Shown one piece after another: positions 1-8,955 of a stretch of 64,000 nt of DNA; position 1 is the stretch's first letter; each line of letters begins with the position of its first letter. The position numbers and the translations under genes were made by a program. The notes below the pieces were generated by a model. That model did no database searches and was not told where the DNA came from. It worked only from the letters and a program-made list of their open reading frames with translations. Origin of the DNA: Nitratireductor sp. B36 (GTDB lineage Bacteria > Pseudomonadota > Alphaproteobacteria > Rhizobiales > Rhizobiaceae); assembly GCF_020833685.1 (NCBI RefSeq), contig NZ_JACKZY010000002.1:62001-126000 (forward strand), in the 5' to 3' direction.

Positions 1-1
1 T

Positions 2-268
2 GAAAACCCCGCCTACCAGGAAGCTGCGCCTTTTGCGGACCTGACCATTAAATCCATTCAGGCAGCCGATCCGACCAGCCCAACGGTCGAGGAGGTGCCA
101 TATGTGGGAGTGCAGTTCGTCGCGATCCCCGAATTTCAGGGTATCGGGACGGCAGTCGGCCAGCAATTCTCGGCAGCGCTTGCCGGGCAATCCAGCGTTG
201 ATCAGGCGCTCTCCAACGCGCAGGCTCTGACCCAGCGCGAAATGCAAAAGGCGGGATATCCCAAATAA
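2..268 (+). CDS. smoE: Polyol/sugar ABC solute-binding protein, C-terminal part
   Basis: The open frame enters from the left edge of the window and stops at TAA 266-268, giving the last 88 residues. It ends in a helical tail rich in Gln and Ala (AALAGQSSVDQALSNAQALT region) that finishes QREMQKAGYPK. This ending is typical of periplasmic binding proteins of the carbohydrate CUT1 class. The two SmoF/SmoG-like permeases and the SmoK-like ATPase follow directly, so it is the ligand-binding component of that importer. Sorbitol or mannitol-type polyols are the usual ligands of the family. The exact ligand cannot be told from the tail. Confidence 0.8.
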   Translation, partial: ENPAYQEAAPFADLTIKSIQAADPTSPTVEEVPYVGVQFVAIPEFQGIGTAVGQQFSAALAGQSSVDQALSNAQALTQREMQKAGYPK

Positions 269-280
269 GCCCGCCAACCC

Positions 281-321
281 CCGGGGTCGCGGCCGGCCCT
301 CTCTCTCGGCTGCGATCCCGG
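281..321 (+). repeat. Intercistronic hairpin after the binding-protein gene
   Basis: A 15-base stem, 281-295 paired with 307-321, encloses an 11-base pyrimidine-rich loop. Two of the pairs are G-U. There is no T-run, so it looks more like an RNA-stabilising or partial-termination hairpin than a full terminator. It lies 13 bases after the stop of the binding-protein gene and ahead of the permease genes. Confidence 0.65.
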
Positions 322-362
322 TCTCGCCTATCGGTCAACATTCGGTTTGAAGAGGCAGGCTC

Positions 363-1232
363 ATGGCCACGCTACAGACCCGCGCCAGCGCCCGGCTGAT
401 GATGACGCCCGCAGTCGTTCTGCTCCTTTTGTGGATGGCTGTGCCGCTGGCCATGACGCTCTACTTCTCGATGCTGCGCTACAACCTCTTGATGCCGGGC
501 ATGGAGGAGTGGGCGGGTTTTCTCAACTACCGGTTTTTCCTCACGGATCCCGCCTTCATCACAGGCCTGCTGAATACGCTGCTTCTGGTGGGGGGTGTGC
601 TTCTCATCAGTGTCGGTGGTGGCATTCTGATGGCGCTTTTGCTCGACCAGCCGTTCTTCGGGCAGGGCATAGTGCGCCTGATGGTCATCGCCCCGTTCTT
701 CGTCATGCCAACCGTGTCGGCACTCGTCTGGAAGAACATGCTGATGCATCCGGTGAACGGGCTGTTTGCCTGGATCGCGCGCACATTTGGCCTTCAGCCT
801 GTCGACTGGTTCGGCGAGGCACCGCTCTTTTCGATTGTCATGATCGTGTCCTGGCAGTGGCTACCCTTCGCAACGCTCATCCTGCTGACGGCTCTCCAGT
901 CGCTCGATACGGAACAGAAGGAAGCTGCGGAAATGGATGGCGCAGGGGCGCTCTCCCGCTTCATTTACATCGTGCTGCCCCACATGGCGCGGGCGATCAC
1001 CGTGGTGGTGCTCATCGAGACCATTTTCCTGCTCTCCGTTTTCGCGGAAATCCTCGTGACCACCAATGGCGGGCCGGGCGTGCAAACAACCACGGTGACC
1101 TATCTGGTCTATGTGCAGGCGCTGTTGCAGTTCGACGTGGGTGGCGCCTCCGCCGGCGGCATCGTTGCCGTGGTGCTGGCGAACATCGTTGCCATTTTCC
1201 TCGTCCGCCTCATTGGCAAGAACCTGGAATAG
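363..1232 (+). CDS. smoF: Polyol ABC transporter permease (SmoF/MalF-like)
   Basis: A 289-residue inner-membrane permease of the binding-protein-dependent class. It has an N-terminal membrane helix (residues about 12-35) and further hydrophobic segments. The EAA loop, EAAEMDGAGALSRF..LP, contacts the ATPase and sits about 65% along the protein. ATG 363 follows a GAGGCAG-type ribosome site. The gene lies between the binding protein and the second permease, with 10 bases to the next start. The N-terminus (MATLQTRASARLMMTPAV) resembles rhizobial SmoF, part of the sorbitol/mannitol importer. The transporter type is clear. The polyol specificity is inferred from this resemblance and from the dehydrogenase and kinase downstream. 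Confidence 0.87.
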   Translation: MATLQTRASARLMMTPAVVLLLLWMAVPLAMTLYFSMLRYNLLMPGMEEWAGFLNYRFFLTDPAFITGLLNTLLLVGGVLLISVGGGILMALLLDQPFFGQGIVRLMVIAPFFVMPTVSALVWKNMLMHPVNGLFAWIARTFGLQPVDWFGEAPLFSIVMIVSWQWLPFATLILLTALQSLDTEQKEAAEMDGAGALSRFIYIVLPHMARAITVVVLIETIFLLSVFAEILVTTNGGPGVQTTTVTYLVYVQALLQFDVGGASAGGIVAVVLANIVAIFLVRLIGKNLE

Positions 1233-1242
1233 GAGAGACCCG

Positions 1243-2073
1243 ATGGCCCGCGCCGTTTCCACCCGCACCCGTCTCACCTTCACAGTCATAGGCTGGCTCG
1301 TTGGCTTCGTGATCTTCTTTCCAATCCTCTGGACGGTGTTGACCAGCTTCAAGTCCGAGGGTGCTGCGATCGCAACGCCCCCACAATTCCTGTTCTTCGA
1401 GTGGACAGCGGAGAACTATGTCGAGGTCAACAGTCGGTCCGACTACCTGAAGCATTTCATGAACTCGGTGGTGATCTCGCTTGGTTCGACCCTGCTTGGC
1501 CTCCTCATCGCCATCCCGGCAGCCTGGGCCATGGCCTTCGCTCCGACAAAGCGGACCAAGGACGTGCTCTTGTGGATGCTGTCCACAAAGATGCTGCCGG
1601 CAGTCGGTGTTCTGGTGCCGATCTACCTTCTGTTTCGCGATGCGGGGCTGCTCGATACGCGCATCGGTCTGGTGCTCGTCCTTACCATGGCGAACCTGCC
1701 GATCATCGTTTGGATGCTCTACACCTATTTCCGTGAGATCCCCGGAGACATCCTGGAAGCTGCCCGTATGGACGGCGCCTCGCTCGCCAAGGAAATCATC
1801 TATGTGCTGACGCCGATGGCGGTCCCGGGCATCGCCTCCACCTTGCTTCTCAACATCATTCTCGCCTGGAACGAGGCCTTCTGGACGCTCAACCTCACCG
1901 CAGCCAAGGCAGCGCCGCTCACGGCCTTCATCGCTTCCTATTCCAGCCCGGAGGGGCTGTTCTGGGCAAAGCTCTCCGCCGCATCGACACTCGCCATCGC
2001 CCCGATCCTCATCATGGGCTGGTTCTCGCAACGTCAGCTCGTGCGTGGCCTCACTTTCGGCGCCGTCAAATAA
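1243..2073 (+). CDS. smoG: Polyol ABC transporter permease (SmoG/MalG-like)
   Basis: A 276-residue inner-membrane permease that pairs with SmoF. ATG 1243 is chosen because an AGGAGAG ribosome site (1231-1237) sits just ahead and the protein then begins with a short basic stretch and the first membrane helix. An in-frame start further upstream would lie inside smoF. The EAA motif EAARMDGASLAKEI..LTP is present near residue 170, and the protein ends in QLVRGLTFGAVK, typical of MalG-type subunits. It is part of the operon that starts before the window and runs to the sugar kinase. Confidence 0.88.
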   Translation: MARAVSTRTRLTFTVIGWLVGFVIFFPILWTVLTSFKSEGAAIATPPQFLFFEWTAENYVEVNSRSDYLKHFMNSVVISLGSTLLGLLIAIPAAWAMAFAPTKRTKDVLLWMLSTKMLPAVGVLVPIYLLFRDAGLLDTRIGLVLVLTMANLPIIVWMLYTYFREIPGDILEAARMDGASLAKEIIYVLTPMAVPGIASTLLLNIILAWNEAFWTLNLTAAKAAPLTAFIASYSSPEGLFWAKLSAASTLAIAPILIMGWFSQRQLVRGLTFGAVK

Positions 2074-2085
2074 GGAACGACAATC

Positions 2086-3087
2086 ATGGGGGAAATCCGT
2101 CTCGAAAAGGTGCACAAGGCCTTTGGTTCGACCGTCGTCATTCCTGAGATCGATCTGGAAATTGCCGACAATGAATTTGTCGTGTTCGTTGGCCCCTCCG
2201 GCTGCGGCAAGTCCACGTTGCTGCGCCTGATTGCGGGCCTCGAAGACACGACAAGCGGCCGGATCCTGATTGACGGTGAAGACATGACCGCCCGCTCTCC
2301 GGCAAAGCGCGGCCTGTCCATGGTCTTCCAGTCTTATGCGCTCTATCCGCATATGAGCGTTTACAAGAACATCGCCTTCCCGCTGAAAATGGCAGGAGCG
2401 GACAAGGCGGTGATCGACGAGAAGGTGCGCAATGCCGCGCGCATTCTCAACCTGACGGATTATCTCGACCGTCGTCCCGGGCAACTTTCCGGCGGTCAGC
2501 GCCAGCGTGTGGCAATCGGCCGGGCGATCGTGCGTGAGCCAAAGGCATTTCTCTTCGATGAGCCGTTGTCGAACCTCGATGCAGCACTGCGCGGCTCCAT
2601 GCGGCTCGAGATCAGCGAGCTTCATCATCAGCTCAACACCACAATGATCTATGTCACCCATGATCAGGTGGAGGCCATGACGATGGCCGACAAGATTGTG
2701 GTGCTGAACGCGGGACGCATTGAACAGGTCGGCTCACCTCTGGAGCTTTATCGCAGTCCGCGAAACCTTTTTGTTGCGGGTTTCATCGGCTCGCCGCGGA
2801 TGAATTTCGTCAAGGGGGTCGAGGCGGAGAAGATGGGAGCGGCGACAATCGGTGTGCGCCCCGAGCACCTCAAGCTTTCCACCGAAAGCGGCCATTGGAA
2901 GGGCAAGGTCGGCGTGGCTGAGCATCTCGGCTCCGATACGTTTCTCCATGTCGACATCGACGGGATCGGCCAGGTCACAGCGCGCGCCGACGGTGAGTTT
3001 GCATTGCGTCACGGTGAGACTGTCTATCTCACCCCATCCTCAGAGCGCCTGCATCGTTTCGACGGCGCCGGCAACGCCCTGAATTGA
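2086..3087 (+). CDS. smoK: Polyol ABC transporter ATP-binding protein
   Basis: A 333-residue CUT1-class ATPase on the cytoplasmic face of the importer. Walker [10 protein letters not shown] is at residues 36-44, followed by a Q-loop ([10 protein letters not shown]), the signature LSGGQRQRV, Walker [12 protein letters not shown] and the switch histidine in YVTHDQVEA. The C-terminal 100 residues form the TOBE/OB-fold domain of the MalK group, with IGVRPEHL. It starts 12 bases after smoG. The length and N-terminus match rhizobial SmoK. It supplies ATP hydrolysis for the SmoEFG complex. Confidence 0.9.
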   Translation: MGEIRLEKVHKAFGSTVVIPEIDLEIADNEFVVFVGPSGCGKSTLLRLIAGLEDTTSGRILIDGEDMTARSPAKRGLSMVFQSYALYPHMSVYKNIAFPLKMAGADKAVIDEKVRNAARILNLTDYLDRRPGQLSGGQRQRVAIGRAIVREPKAFLFDEPLSNLDAALRGSMRLEISELHHQLNTTMIYVTHDQVEAMTMADKIVVLNAGRIEQVGSPLELYRSPRNLFVAGFIGSPRMNFVKGVEAEKMGAATIGVRPEHLKLSTESGHWKGKVGVAEHLGSDTFLHVDIDGIGQVTARADGEFALRHGETVYLTPSSERLHRFDGAGNALN

Positions 3088-3131
3088 TGGACCGGCACAC
3101 AGGGTAAGCAGAATGAAGAAGGTGTTTTGAG

Positions 3132-3908
3132 ATGTATCTGGAAAAACTCAGGCTCGATGGACGCGTCGCGGTGGTCACTGGTGCGGGGCAGGGTATCGGT
3201 GCCGCATGCGCCCGTGCGCTCGGCGAAGCCGGCGCCCATGTGGTTGTAGCGGACCTGAAAGCCGATCTGGGGGAAGCGAGCGTCGAAGCCTTGAAAAAGC
3301 TGGGCCATTCGGCAGAGAGCATCGTGCTGGACGTGACCAAGTCGGACCAGGTCAATGCCGCCGCAAATGCGATTGCGGAACGTCATGGGCGGATCGACAT
3401 TCTCGTCAACAATGCAGGCGTGGCGCAGAGCGATGTGCCGGCTGAAGAAACCAGCGACGAACACTGGCGCTTTCATATGGACGTCAATCTCGACGGGCTG
3501 TTCTGGTGCTGCCGAGCTTTCGGTCGCAAGATGCTGGAACGCGGCAGCGGCTCCGTCGTCAATATAGGCTCCATGTCCGGCGTGATCGTCAACAAGCCTC
3601 AACCCCAGGCATTCTACAACGCGTCCAAGGCTGCGGTGCATCAGTTGACCAGGTCTCTGGCCGCCGAATGGGGGCGGCGTGGGGTCCGCGTCAATGCGGT
3701 CGCCCCAACCTATATCGAGACACCGCTCACGGCTTTCGGTATTCAGGAAAATCCTGAAATGTATGCCACCTGGCTCGAGATGACCCCCATGGGGCGTGTC
3801 GGGCAACCCGACGAGATCGCCTCTGTGGTTCAGTTCCTTGCTTCCGATGCGTCCAGCCTCATGACCGGCTCGATCGTCATGGCGGATGGCGGTTATTCCT
3901 GCTGGTGA
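3132..3908 (+). CDS. Short-chain dehydrogenase, probable polyol dehydrogenase
   Basis: A 258-residue classical SDR. The cofactor motif TGAGQGIG is at residues 16-23, NNAG at 93-96, and the catalytic Ser149, Tyr162 and Lys166 are all in place (YNASK). Asp41 after the second strand (VVADL) favours NAD(H). It lies in the polyol operon between the ATPase and a HAD phosphatase, so it probably oxidises the imported polyol to a ketose. With the ribulokinase-like enzyme two genes on, ribitol or an arabinitol oxidised to a pentulose is the neatest reading. Sorbitol or mannitol to fructose remains possible. Confidence 0.82.
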   Translation: MYLEKLRLDGRVAVVTGAGQGIGAACARALGEAGAHVVVADLKADLGEASVEALKKLGHSAESIVLDVTKSDQVNAAANAIAERHGRIDILVNNAGVAQSDVPAEETSDEHWRFHMDVNLDGLFWCCRAFGRKMLERGSGSVVNIGSMSGVIVNKPQPQAFYNASKAAVHQLTRSLAAEWGRRGVRVNAVAPTYIETPLTAFGIQENPEMYATWLEMTPMGRVGQPDEIASVVQFLASDASSLMTGSIVMADGGYSCW

Positions 3909-4618
3909 AGGATGTGAGCCAGGTGACAACGAAGCACGATATTGCGCTTGTGATCTTCGATTGCGACGGCGTGCTCGTGGACAGTGAGCCGCTTTCCATG
4001 CGGGTGCTGTTGGAGGCGGTTGCGGAATATGGTGTGCATATCGATCCGGAGACAGCTTATGAACTGTTTCTTGGGCGCTCATTGACCACGATTAGATCGC
4101 TGCTCAGCGCCGATTTCGGCGTGGACCTCGATGAGGCCGCCCTTTCACGCATGCGTGAGAACCTCTACACAACCTTCCGGAACGAGTTGCAGGCGGTCAG
4201 CGGGATCCAGGAGGCGCTCGACGGTCTCGGCCGGCCATATTGTGTTGCGTCTTCCAGCCAGCCGGAGCGTATCCGTGTGTCGCTCGGGGTGACGGGGCTT
4301 CTTGATCGTTTCGAACGGAATGTGTTCAGCGCGACGATGGTGCCGAACGGCAAGCCGGCTCCCGATCTTTTTCTCTTTGCCGCCCGCTCGATGGGCATCG
4401 AGCCCGCCCGCTGCGTCGTTGTGGAAGACAGCCCAGCGGGGATCGAAGCTGCGCATCGGGCCGGTATGCGGGTCCTGTGTTTTGCAGGTGCATCCCACGC
4501 TGGGTCAAAAGCACACCGTGCCATCCTGAAACGCTTGGAACCGGACCTGATTTTTGACAGGATGCAGCTGCTTCCGGACCTTCTGGTCCGGTTGGAGGAC
4601 ATCCAGAGAGAGAATTGA
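3905..4618 (+). CDS. HAD-superfamily phosphatase (beta-phosphoglucomutase-like subfamily)
   Basis: A 237-residue HAD hydrolase. The nucleophile motif is FDCDGVLVDSE with Asp19 and Asp21. The cap region follows (residues 35-95), then the Ser motif (VASSSQ), the Lys region (GKPAPDLF) and the acidic motif VVEDSPAGIEAA. The proposed GTG start at 3905 overlaps the SDR stop by four bases, which argues for translational coupling. The gene overlaps the kinase start in turn. In this operon it may remove misphosphorylated sugars or release a free ketose from a phosphate ester. The substrate is unknown. Confidence 0.78.
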   Translation: MKDVSQVTTKHDIALVIFDCDGVLVDSEPLSMRVLLEAVAEYGVHIDPETAYELFLGRSLTTIRSLLSADFGVDLDEAALSRMRENLYTTFRNELQAVSGIQEALDGLGRPYCVASSSQPERIRVSLGVTGLLDRFERNVFSATMVPNGKPAPDLFLFAARSMGIEPARCVVVEDSPAGIEAAHRAGMRVLCFAGASHAGSKAHRAILKRLEPDLIFDRMQLLPDLLVRLEDIQREN

Positions 4619-6219
4619 TGCGCAATTGTGTGGTGGCGGTTGACGTGGGCACAGGCAGCGCCCGCGCCGGTGTGCTTGATCGTGAAGGCCAGCTTTTAGG
4701 ACGAGCCGAGACGCCGATCCGGATGAACCGGCCTGCAGCGGATTTCGCAGAGCAGGATTCGGAAAACATCTGGCAGGCGGTGTGTGCCTCGGTACGGACA
4801 GCGGTTGAGCGGGCAGGGGTGGCGCCTCAGGACGTTGTCGGTATCAGCTTCGATGCCACCTGTTCCTTGGTTGTGCGGGATCGTGATGGTGGTCAGGTAA
4901 GCGTTTCACCGGATGGAGAGCCGGGTTGGGACACGATCGTCTGGCTCGACCATCGTGCGCTTGCCGAAGCCGATGAATGTACGCAAACCGGTCACCGCGT
5001 ACTGGATTACATCGGCGGCGTCATGTCGCCGGAGATGCAGACGCCAAAGCTGATGTGGCTAAAGCGCAATCTGCCGCAATGTTGGAACGCTGCCGGTCAT
5101 TTTTTCGATCTGGCCGATTTCCTGACCTGGAAAGCATCGGGTTCGCTCGCGCGTTCGCAATGTACACTGACCTGCAAGTGGACCTATCTCGCACATAAGA
5201 AGTCCGGCTGGCAGAGCGATTTTTTCGAGATGGTCGGTATCCCGGACATGCTTGAACGGGGGCAATTGCCGGGGGAGGCGAGCCCCATCGGTCTGGATCT
5301 AGGACCACTGACCCCAGACGCGGCGGATGCGCTTGGTCTCACGGAACAGTGCAGGGTTGGAGCCGGGCTGATCGACGCCCATGGCGGAGCTCTCGGCGTG
5401 CTTGGCGGGTTCGCCGGTGACGCCGGCAGCATCGATCGGCATATGGCTTTGATCGCGGGGACCTCGAGCTGCGTCATGGCCTTTTCGCGTGAGGCTCGTC
5501 CCGTACCTGGGGTGTGGGGTCCCTATCTTGGTGCCGCATTGCCAGGATGCTGGCTCGCTGAAGGCGGCCAGTCCGTTTCAGGCGCATTGCTTGATCACAT
5601 CATCCGCTGGCATGCTGCGGGCGGAGAACCGGATGCGCAGATGCACAAGCGCATCTGCGACCGTGTCAATGAATTGCGGGCCGTAGAAGGATACGATCTC
5701 GCTGCCCGGCTGCACGTTCTGCCTGATTTTCACGGAAACCGCTCGCCGCTGGCCGATCCCCATGCTGTCGGGGTCATATCGGGACTGACCCTGGATGCCT
5801 CTTTCGACAGTCTCTGCCGGCTCTATTGGCGAACCGCGGTGGCCATTGCGTTCGGCATTCGACACATTCTCGATGCGCTGAATGACAAGGGCTATGCAAT
5901 TGACACGCTTCATGTAACCGGCGGTCATACGAAAAATCCGTTGTTGATGGAGCTGTATGCGGACGCTGCCGGTTGCACGGTTGAAGAGCCGGGCGCCGAG
6001 GATGCCATGCTTCTGGGGACCGGGATGGTGGCGGCTACGGCTGCGGGGCTCCACGACAGTCTGACAGATGCCTGTGTAAGCATGGCGCAGAAGGGCAGGG
6101 CGCGGAGACCGGACTCCATTGCCCGGGAACGTTTCGATCGTGACTATCGCGTCTTTCTGGAAATGCACCGTCAGCGCAGAGCGCTGGACGCCATCGCCGC
6201 GGGACGAACCGGCACCTGA
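4618..6219 (+). CDS. FGGY-family carbohydrate kinase, D-ribulokinase-like
   Basis: A 533-residue sugar kinase. ATG 4618 forms a TGATG overlap with the HAD stop and is preferred over an in-frame TTG three bases earlier. The N-terminal phosphate loop DVGTGSARAG is at residues 9-18. WLDHRA, the substrate-side HGGALGVLGG region and the C-terminal ATP-site motif TGGHTKNPLLMELYAD follow. The WLDHRA motif and overall length fit the YDR109C/D-ribulokinase branch of the FGGY family rather than xylulokinase. It would phosphorylate the ketose made by the SDR, feeding the pentose phosphate pathway. It is the last gene of the polyol operon. Confidence 0.83.
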   Translation: MRNCVVAVDVGTGSARAGVLDREGQLLGRAETPIRMNRPAADFAEQDSENIWQAVCASVRTAVERAGVAPQDVVGISFDATCSLVVRDRDGGQVSVSPDGEPGWDTIVWLDHRALAEADECTQTGHRVLDYIGGVMSPEMQTPKLMWLKRNLPQCWNAAGHFFDLADFLTWKASGSLARSQCTLTCKWTYLAHKKSGWQSDFFEMVGIPDMLERGQLPGEASPIGLDLGPLTPDAADALGLTEQCRVGAGLIDAHGGALGVLGGFAGDAGSIDRHMALIAGTSSCVMAFSREARPVPGVWGPYLGAALPGCWLAEGGQSVSGALLDHIIRWHAAGGEPDAQMHKRICDRVNELRAVEGYDLAARLHVLPDFHGNRSPLADPHAVGVISGLTLDASFDSLCRLYWRTAVAIAFGIRHILDALNDKGYAIDTLHVTGGHTKNPLLMELYADAAGCTVEEPGAEDAMLLGTGMVAATAAGLHDSLTDACVSMAQKGRARRPDSIARERFDRDYRVFLEMHRQRRALDAIAAGRTGT

Positions 6220-6364
6220 GGCGCAATCTCCTGTCCCGCTTCTCTAGGGAAACACAATTCGGGAGAGAGGTTTGGATCGCTGAGGGCTGCGCTGGCCATC
6301 ACGACCGACTGGCTTGTGATGTGCTCGCCACGGATCGCCAACCCCACGTCAAAACGCCTTGTCA

Positions 6365-6383
6365 TATCCCCTGCGGGGGGATA
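6365..6383. promoter_or_regulatory. CsoR/RcnR-type operator
   Basis: The inverted repeat TATCCCC (6365-6371) and GGGGATA (6377-6383) has a five-base GC-rich centre. Such A/T-flanked G-tracts are the recognition type of CsoR/RcnR/FrmR-family repressors. It ends 10 bases before the start of the family member at 6394, as expected for autoregulation. The rest of 6220-6393 shows nothing else I can name. Confidence 0.75.
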
Positions 6384-6393
6384 GCATTTATCA

Positions 6394-6675
6394 ATGTCCA
6401 CGGAACCCCATCTTCACGAAACACACCCTCAAATCGTCAAGCGGCTCAAACGCGCCGAGGGGCATTTGCGCGGGGTCATCGAAATGATCGAGTCCGGCAG
6501 ACCCTGCCTCGACATTGCCCAGCAGCTCCATGCGGTCGAACGGGCCATTGCGCAGGCCAAGAAGACGTTGATCCAGGATCATCTTGATCATTGTCTTGAA
6601 GATGTGGTCGGGCCGCTCGCGCGTGAGCGGCGACAGGCGCTCGATGAATTCAGGGAAATAGCGAAGTATTTGTGA
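6394..6675 (+). CDS. CsoR/RcnR-family metal-sensing repressor, InrS/NreA-like
   Basis: A 93-residue all-helical repressor of the DUF156 family, which binds DNA as a tetramer and releases it on metal binding. Aligning by eye to RcnR (offset three residues) puts His6 at the RcnR His3 site, Cys38 at Cys35 and His63 at His60. Cys67 stands where RcnR has His64 and where CsoR has its last Cys. The set His-Cys-His-Cys is the one I recall for the nickel sensor InrS. The gene sits just after its own putative operator and overlaps the MFS exporter gene by one base (TGATG). Nickel is the preferred ligand by context. Copper or cobalt cannot be excluded. Confidence 0.84.
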   Translation: MSTEPHLHETHPQIVKRLKRAEGHLRGVIEMIESGRPCLDIAQQLHAVERAIAQAKKTLIQDHLDHCLEDVVGPLARERRQALDEFREIAKYL

Positions 6676-7988
6676 TGCTGGCGATCCTGAAGAATCGAAC
6701 CTATCGCCATCTGTTCGGCGCGCAGGTGATCGCGTTGATCGGAACCGGGCTTGCGACCGTGGCTCTGGGGCTGCTTGCTTTCGATTTGGCTGGCGACAAT
6801 GCAGGCGCGGTGTTGGGAACGGCGCTCGCCATCAAGATGATCGCTTATGTCGGCGTTGCGCCGCTTGCCTCCGCCTTCGCAGAAAGAGTGCCGCGCCGCG
6901 CAATGCTGGTGACACTCGATCTGGTGCGCGCCGGTGTCGCAATATTCCTGCCCTTCGTCACGGAAGTCTGGCAGGTTTACGTCCTGATCTTCATGCTGCA
7001 ATCCGCCTCAGCGGGCTTTACGCCCACTTTTCAGGCTACGATTCCCGATATCCTGCCGGATGAGAGAGACTATACGCGGGCGCTTTCCCTTTCGCGTCTG
7101 GCCTACGATCTTGAAAGTGTCGTGAGTCCGATGCTGGCGGCCGCCCTGCTTTCCTTTGTCTCTTTTCACAACCTGTTTGCCGGAACCGTGATCGGGTTTC
7201 TCGCCTCGGCGGCGCTCGTGATGTCGGTGGCCTTGCCCAGCCCGAAACCGGCGAAGCCACGCGGCATCTATGATCGAACCACGCGCGGCATTCGCATCTA
7301 CCTTGCAACGCCACGACTGCGCGGGCTGTTGGCGCTCAACCTGGCCGTCGCTTCGGCGGGGGCTCTGGTGATCGTCAACACGGTTGTCTATGTGCAAGGT
7401 GTCTTTGCCCTCGACAATCAGGCGACTGCGCTGGCGCTCGCGGCATTCGGTGGCGGGTCGATGGTGGCCGCGCTCAGTTTGCCCAAATTGCTGGAAACCG
7501 CATCGGACCGCACGGTGATGCTGGCCGGGGCCTCTCTTCTGGTGGCCGGTACGCTGGCTGCGGCGGCGCTGCCCGGGTTTGGATGGTTGCTGGCTTTATG
7601 GTTCGTGCTTGGTGTTGGATATTCAACGGCGCAGACGCCGTCGGGCAGACTGCTCAGACGCTCGGCCAATCCGGAGGACCGCCCGGCACTCTTCGCCGCG
7701 CAGTTTGCCCTCTCTCATGCTTGTTGGCTGATCGCCTATCCGCTTGCCGGTTGGGCGGGCGCGGCTCTCGGCCTGCCCGCCACGTCGATCATCCTCTCAG
7801 CGCTGGCCGCGGTCGCCATAGGGGCCGTCCTCGCCATCTGGCCGGCCGACGATCCGGAGATTGTCGAACACAGCCATGACGACCTTCCGGAGGACCACCC
7901 TCATCTTGCTGAAGGTGGACATGGGCGCCGTCACGCCCATGTCTATGTCATTGACGACATCCATGTCGCATGGCCGCGTGAGCGTTGA
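6675..7988 (+). CDS. MFS metal exporter with His-rich C-terminus (NreB/NrsD-like)
   Basis: A 437-residue major-facilitator protein with about 12 hydrophobic segments in two halves. The last 43 residues form a cytoplasmic-type tail with eight histidines (HSH, HPH, HAH) and several acidic residues, as in the nickel exporters NreB and NrsD. ATG 6675 overlaps the stop of the CsoR/RcnR gene, so sensor and exporter are co-transcribed. The role is probably efflux of nickel (possibly cobalt) across the inner membrane. Without the tail the protein would read as a generic MFS transporter, so the metal assignment rests on the tail and on the sensor. The stop faces msrA convergently, 17 bases apart. Confidence 0.8.
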   Translation: MLAILKNRTYRHLFGAQVIALIGTGLATVALGLLAFDLAGDNAGAVLGTALAIKMIAYVGVAPLASAFAERVPRRAMLVTLDLVRAGVAIFLPFVTEVWQVYVLIFMLQSASAGFTPTFQATIPDILPDERDYTRALSLSRLAYDLESVVSPMLAAALLSFVSFHNLFAGTVIGFLASAALVMSVALPSPKPAKPRGIYDRTTRGIRIYLATPRLRGLLALNLAVASAGALVIVNTVVYVQGVFALDNQATALALAAFGGGSMVAALSLPKLLETASDRTVMLAGASLLVAGTLAAAALPGFGWLLALWFVLGVGYSTAQTPSGRLLRRSANPEDRPALFAAQFALSHACWLIAYPLAGWAGAALGLPATSIILSALAAVAIGAVLAIWPADDPEIVEHSHDDLPEDHPHLAEGGHGRRHAHVYVIDDIHVAWPRER

Positions 7989-8005
7989 TCAGAAAGAGAT
8001 GATGC

Positions 8006-8512
8006 TCACTCGGCTGCGTCGCGTTTGGGCAGTACCCAGCCCGGGCGGGGGAAATGACATGTATACCCGTTCGGGTACCGCTCCAGGTAATCCTGGTGCT
8101 CCGGTTCGGCTTCCCAGAAATCGCCTGCGGGTTCCACTTCGGTCACGACCTTGCCCGGCCAGAGACCTGAGGCGTTGACGTCGGCAATCGTGTCCTCGGC
8201 GATGCGTTTTTGTTCATCCGTCACATAGTAGATTGCCGAACGATACGACATGCCGACATCGTTGCCCTGCCGGTTCACCGTCGTCGGGTCGTGGATCTGG
8301 AAGAAAAACTCCAGCAGGCGCCGATAGCTCATCTTTTCCGGGTCGAAGATGATCTCGATGCCTTCTGCGTGGGTGCCGTGATTGCGATAGGTCGCATTCG
8401 GCACATCGCCCCCGGTGTAGCCCACACGCGTGCTGATCACGCCGGGCAGTTTGCGGATGAGATCCTGCATGCCCCAGAAGCAGCCTCCGGCCAGTACGGC
8501 ACGTTCCGTCAT
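8006..8512 (-). CDS. msrA: Peptide methionine (S)-S-oxide reductase MsrA
   Basis: A 168-residue cytosolic enzyme that reduces the S epimer of methionine sulfoxide. The catalytic motif GGCFWGM is at the N-terminus with Cys11. [16 protein letters not shown] and the Tyr-rich [10 protein letters not shown] region follow. ATG 8512 overlaps the TGA of msrB (ATGA), and a longer reading would run into msrB. The gene is transcribed together with msrB, so both sulfoxide epimers are covered. Its position beside two metal-defence units suits a role in repairing oxidised proteins. Confidence 0.95.
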   Translation of the reverse strand: MTERAVLAGGCFWGMQDLIRKLPGVISTRVGYTGGDVPNATYRNHGTHAEGIEIIFDPEKMSYRRLLEFFFQIHDPTTVNRQGNDVGMSYRSAIYYVTDEQKRIAEDTIADVNASGLWPGKVVTEVEPAGDFWEAEPEHQDYLERYPNGYTCHFPRPGWVLPKRDAAE

Positions 8513-8955
8513 TTCACGTCCTCCACCTGGTCGAGATAGGCACCATAACCTTCCGCTTCCATCGCGTCGCGATGGATGAAGCGAAGGGCGGCCGAGTTGA
8601 TGCAATAGCGCAGGCCGCCGCGATCCACAGGCCCATCTTCGAAGACATGGCCGAGGTGGCTGTCGCCATGGGCCGAGCGTACCTCCGTGCGGATCATGCC
8701 ATGGGTCGTGTCGCGCAACTCGTTGACATGAGCAGGCACGATCGGCTTTGTGAAACTGGGCCAGCCACAGCCGGATTCATATTTGTCGCTGCTTGCGAAA
8801 AGCGGTTCGCCGGAAACGATATCGACATAGATTCCGGGTTCCTTGTTGTGAAGATATTCGCCCGTGCCCGGACGTTCCGTTCCGCTTTGCTGCGTCACGT
8901 AGTACTGCTCGGGGGTGAGGCGGGCCAAGGCTTCTTCAGTCTTCTTGTAACTCAT
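8509..8955 (-). CDS. msrB: Peptide methionine (R)-S-oxide reductase MsrB
   Basis: A 148-residue enzyme that reduces the R epimer of methionine sulfoxide. The catalytic Cys lies in [11 protein letters not shown] near the C-terminus. The resolving Cys candidate is in ESGCGWPSF, and [10 protein letters not shown] is present. The first zinc CxxC pair of many MsrB proteins is missing: DIVSGEPLF stands where CxxCGxPLF is common. It is therefore the zinc-free form. It is the first gene of the msrB-msrA operon, and its last four bases overlap msrA. Confidence 0.95.
   Translation of the reverse strand: MSYKKTEEALARLTPEQYYVTQQSGTERPGTGEYLHNKEPGIYVDIVSGEPLFASSDKYESGCGWPSFTKPIVPAHVNELRDTTHGMIRTEVRSAHGDSHLGHVFEDGPVDRGGLRYCINSAALRFIHRDAMEAEGYGAYLDQVEDVK

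Noticed and set aside
1210-2661. Long minus-strand open frame opposite the polyol permease and ATPase genes
   Set aside because: It is antisense to two genes with clear family motifs, and its own translation is low-complexity His/Arg/Glu-rich with no recognisable domain. High GC content keeps the opposite strand open.
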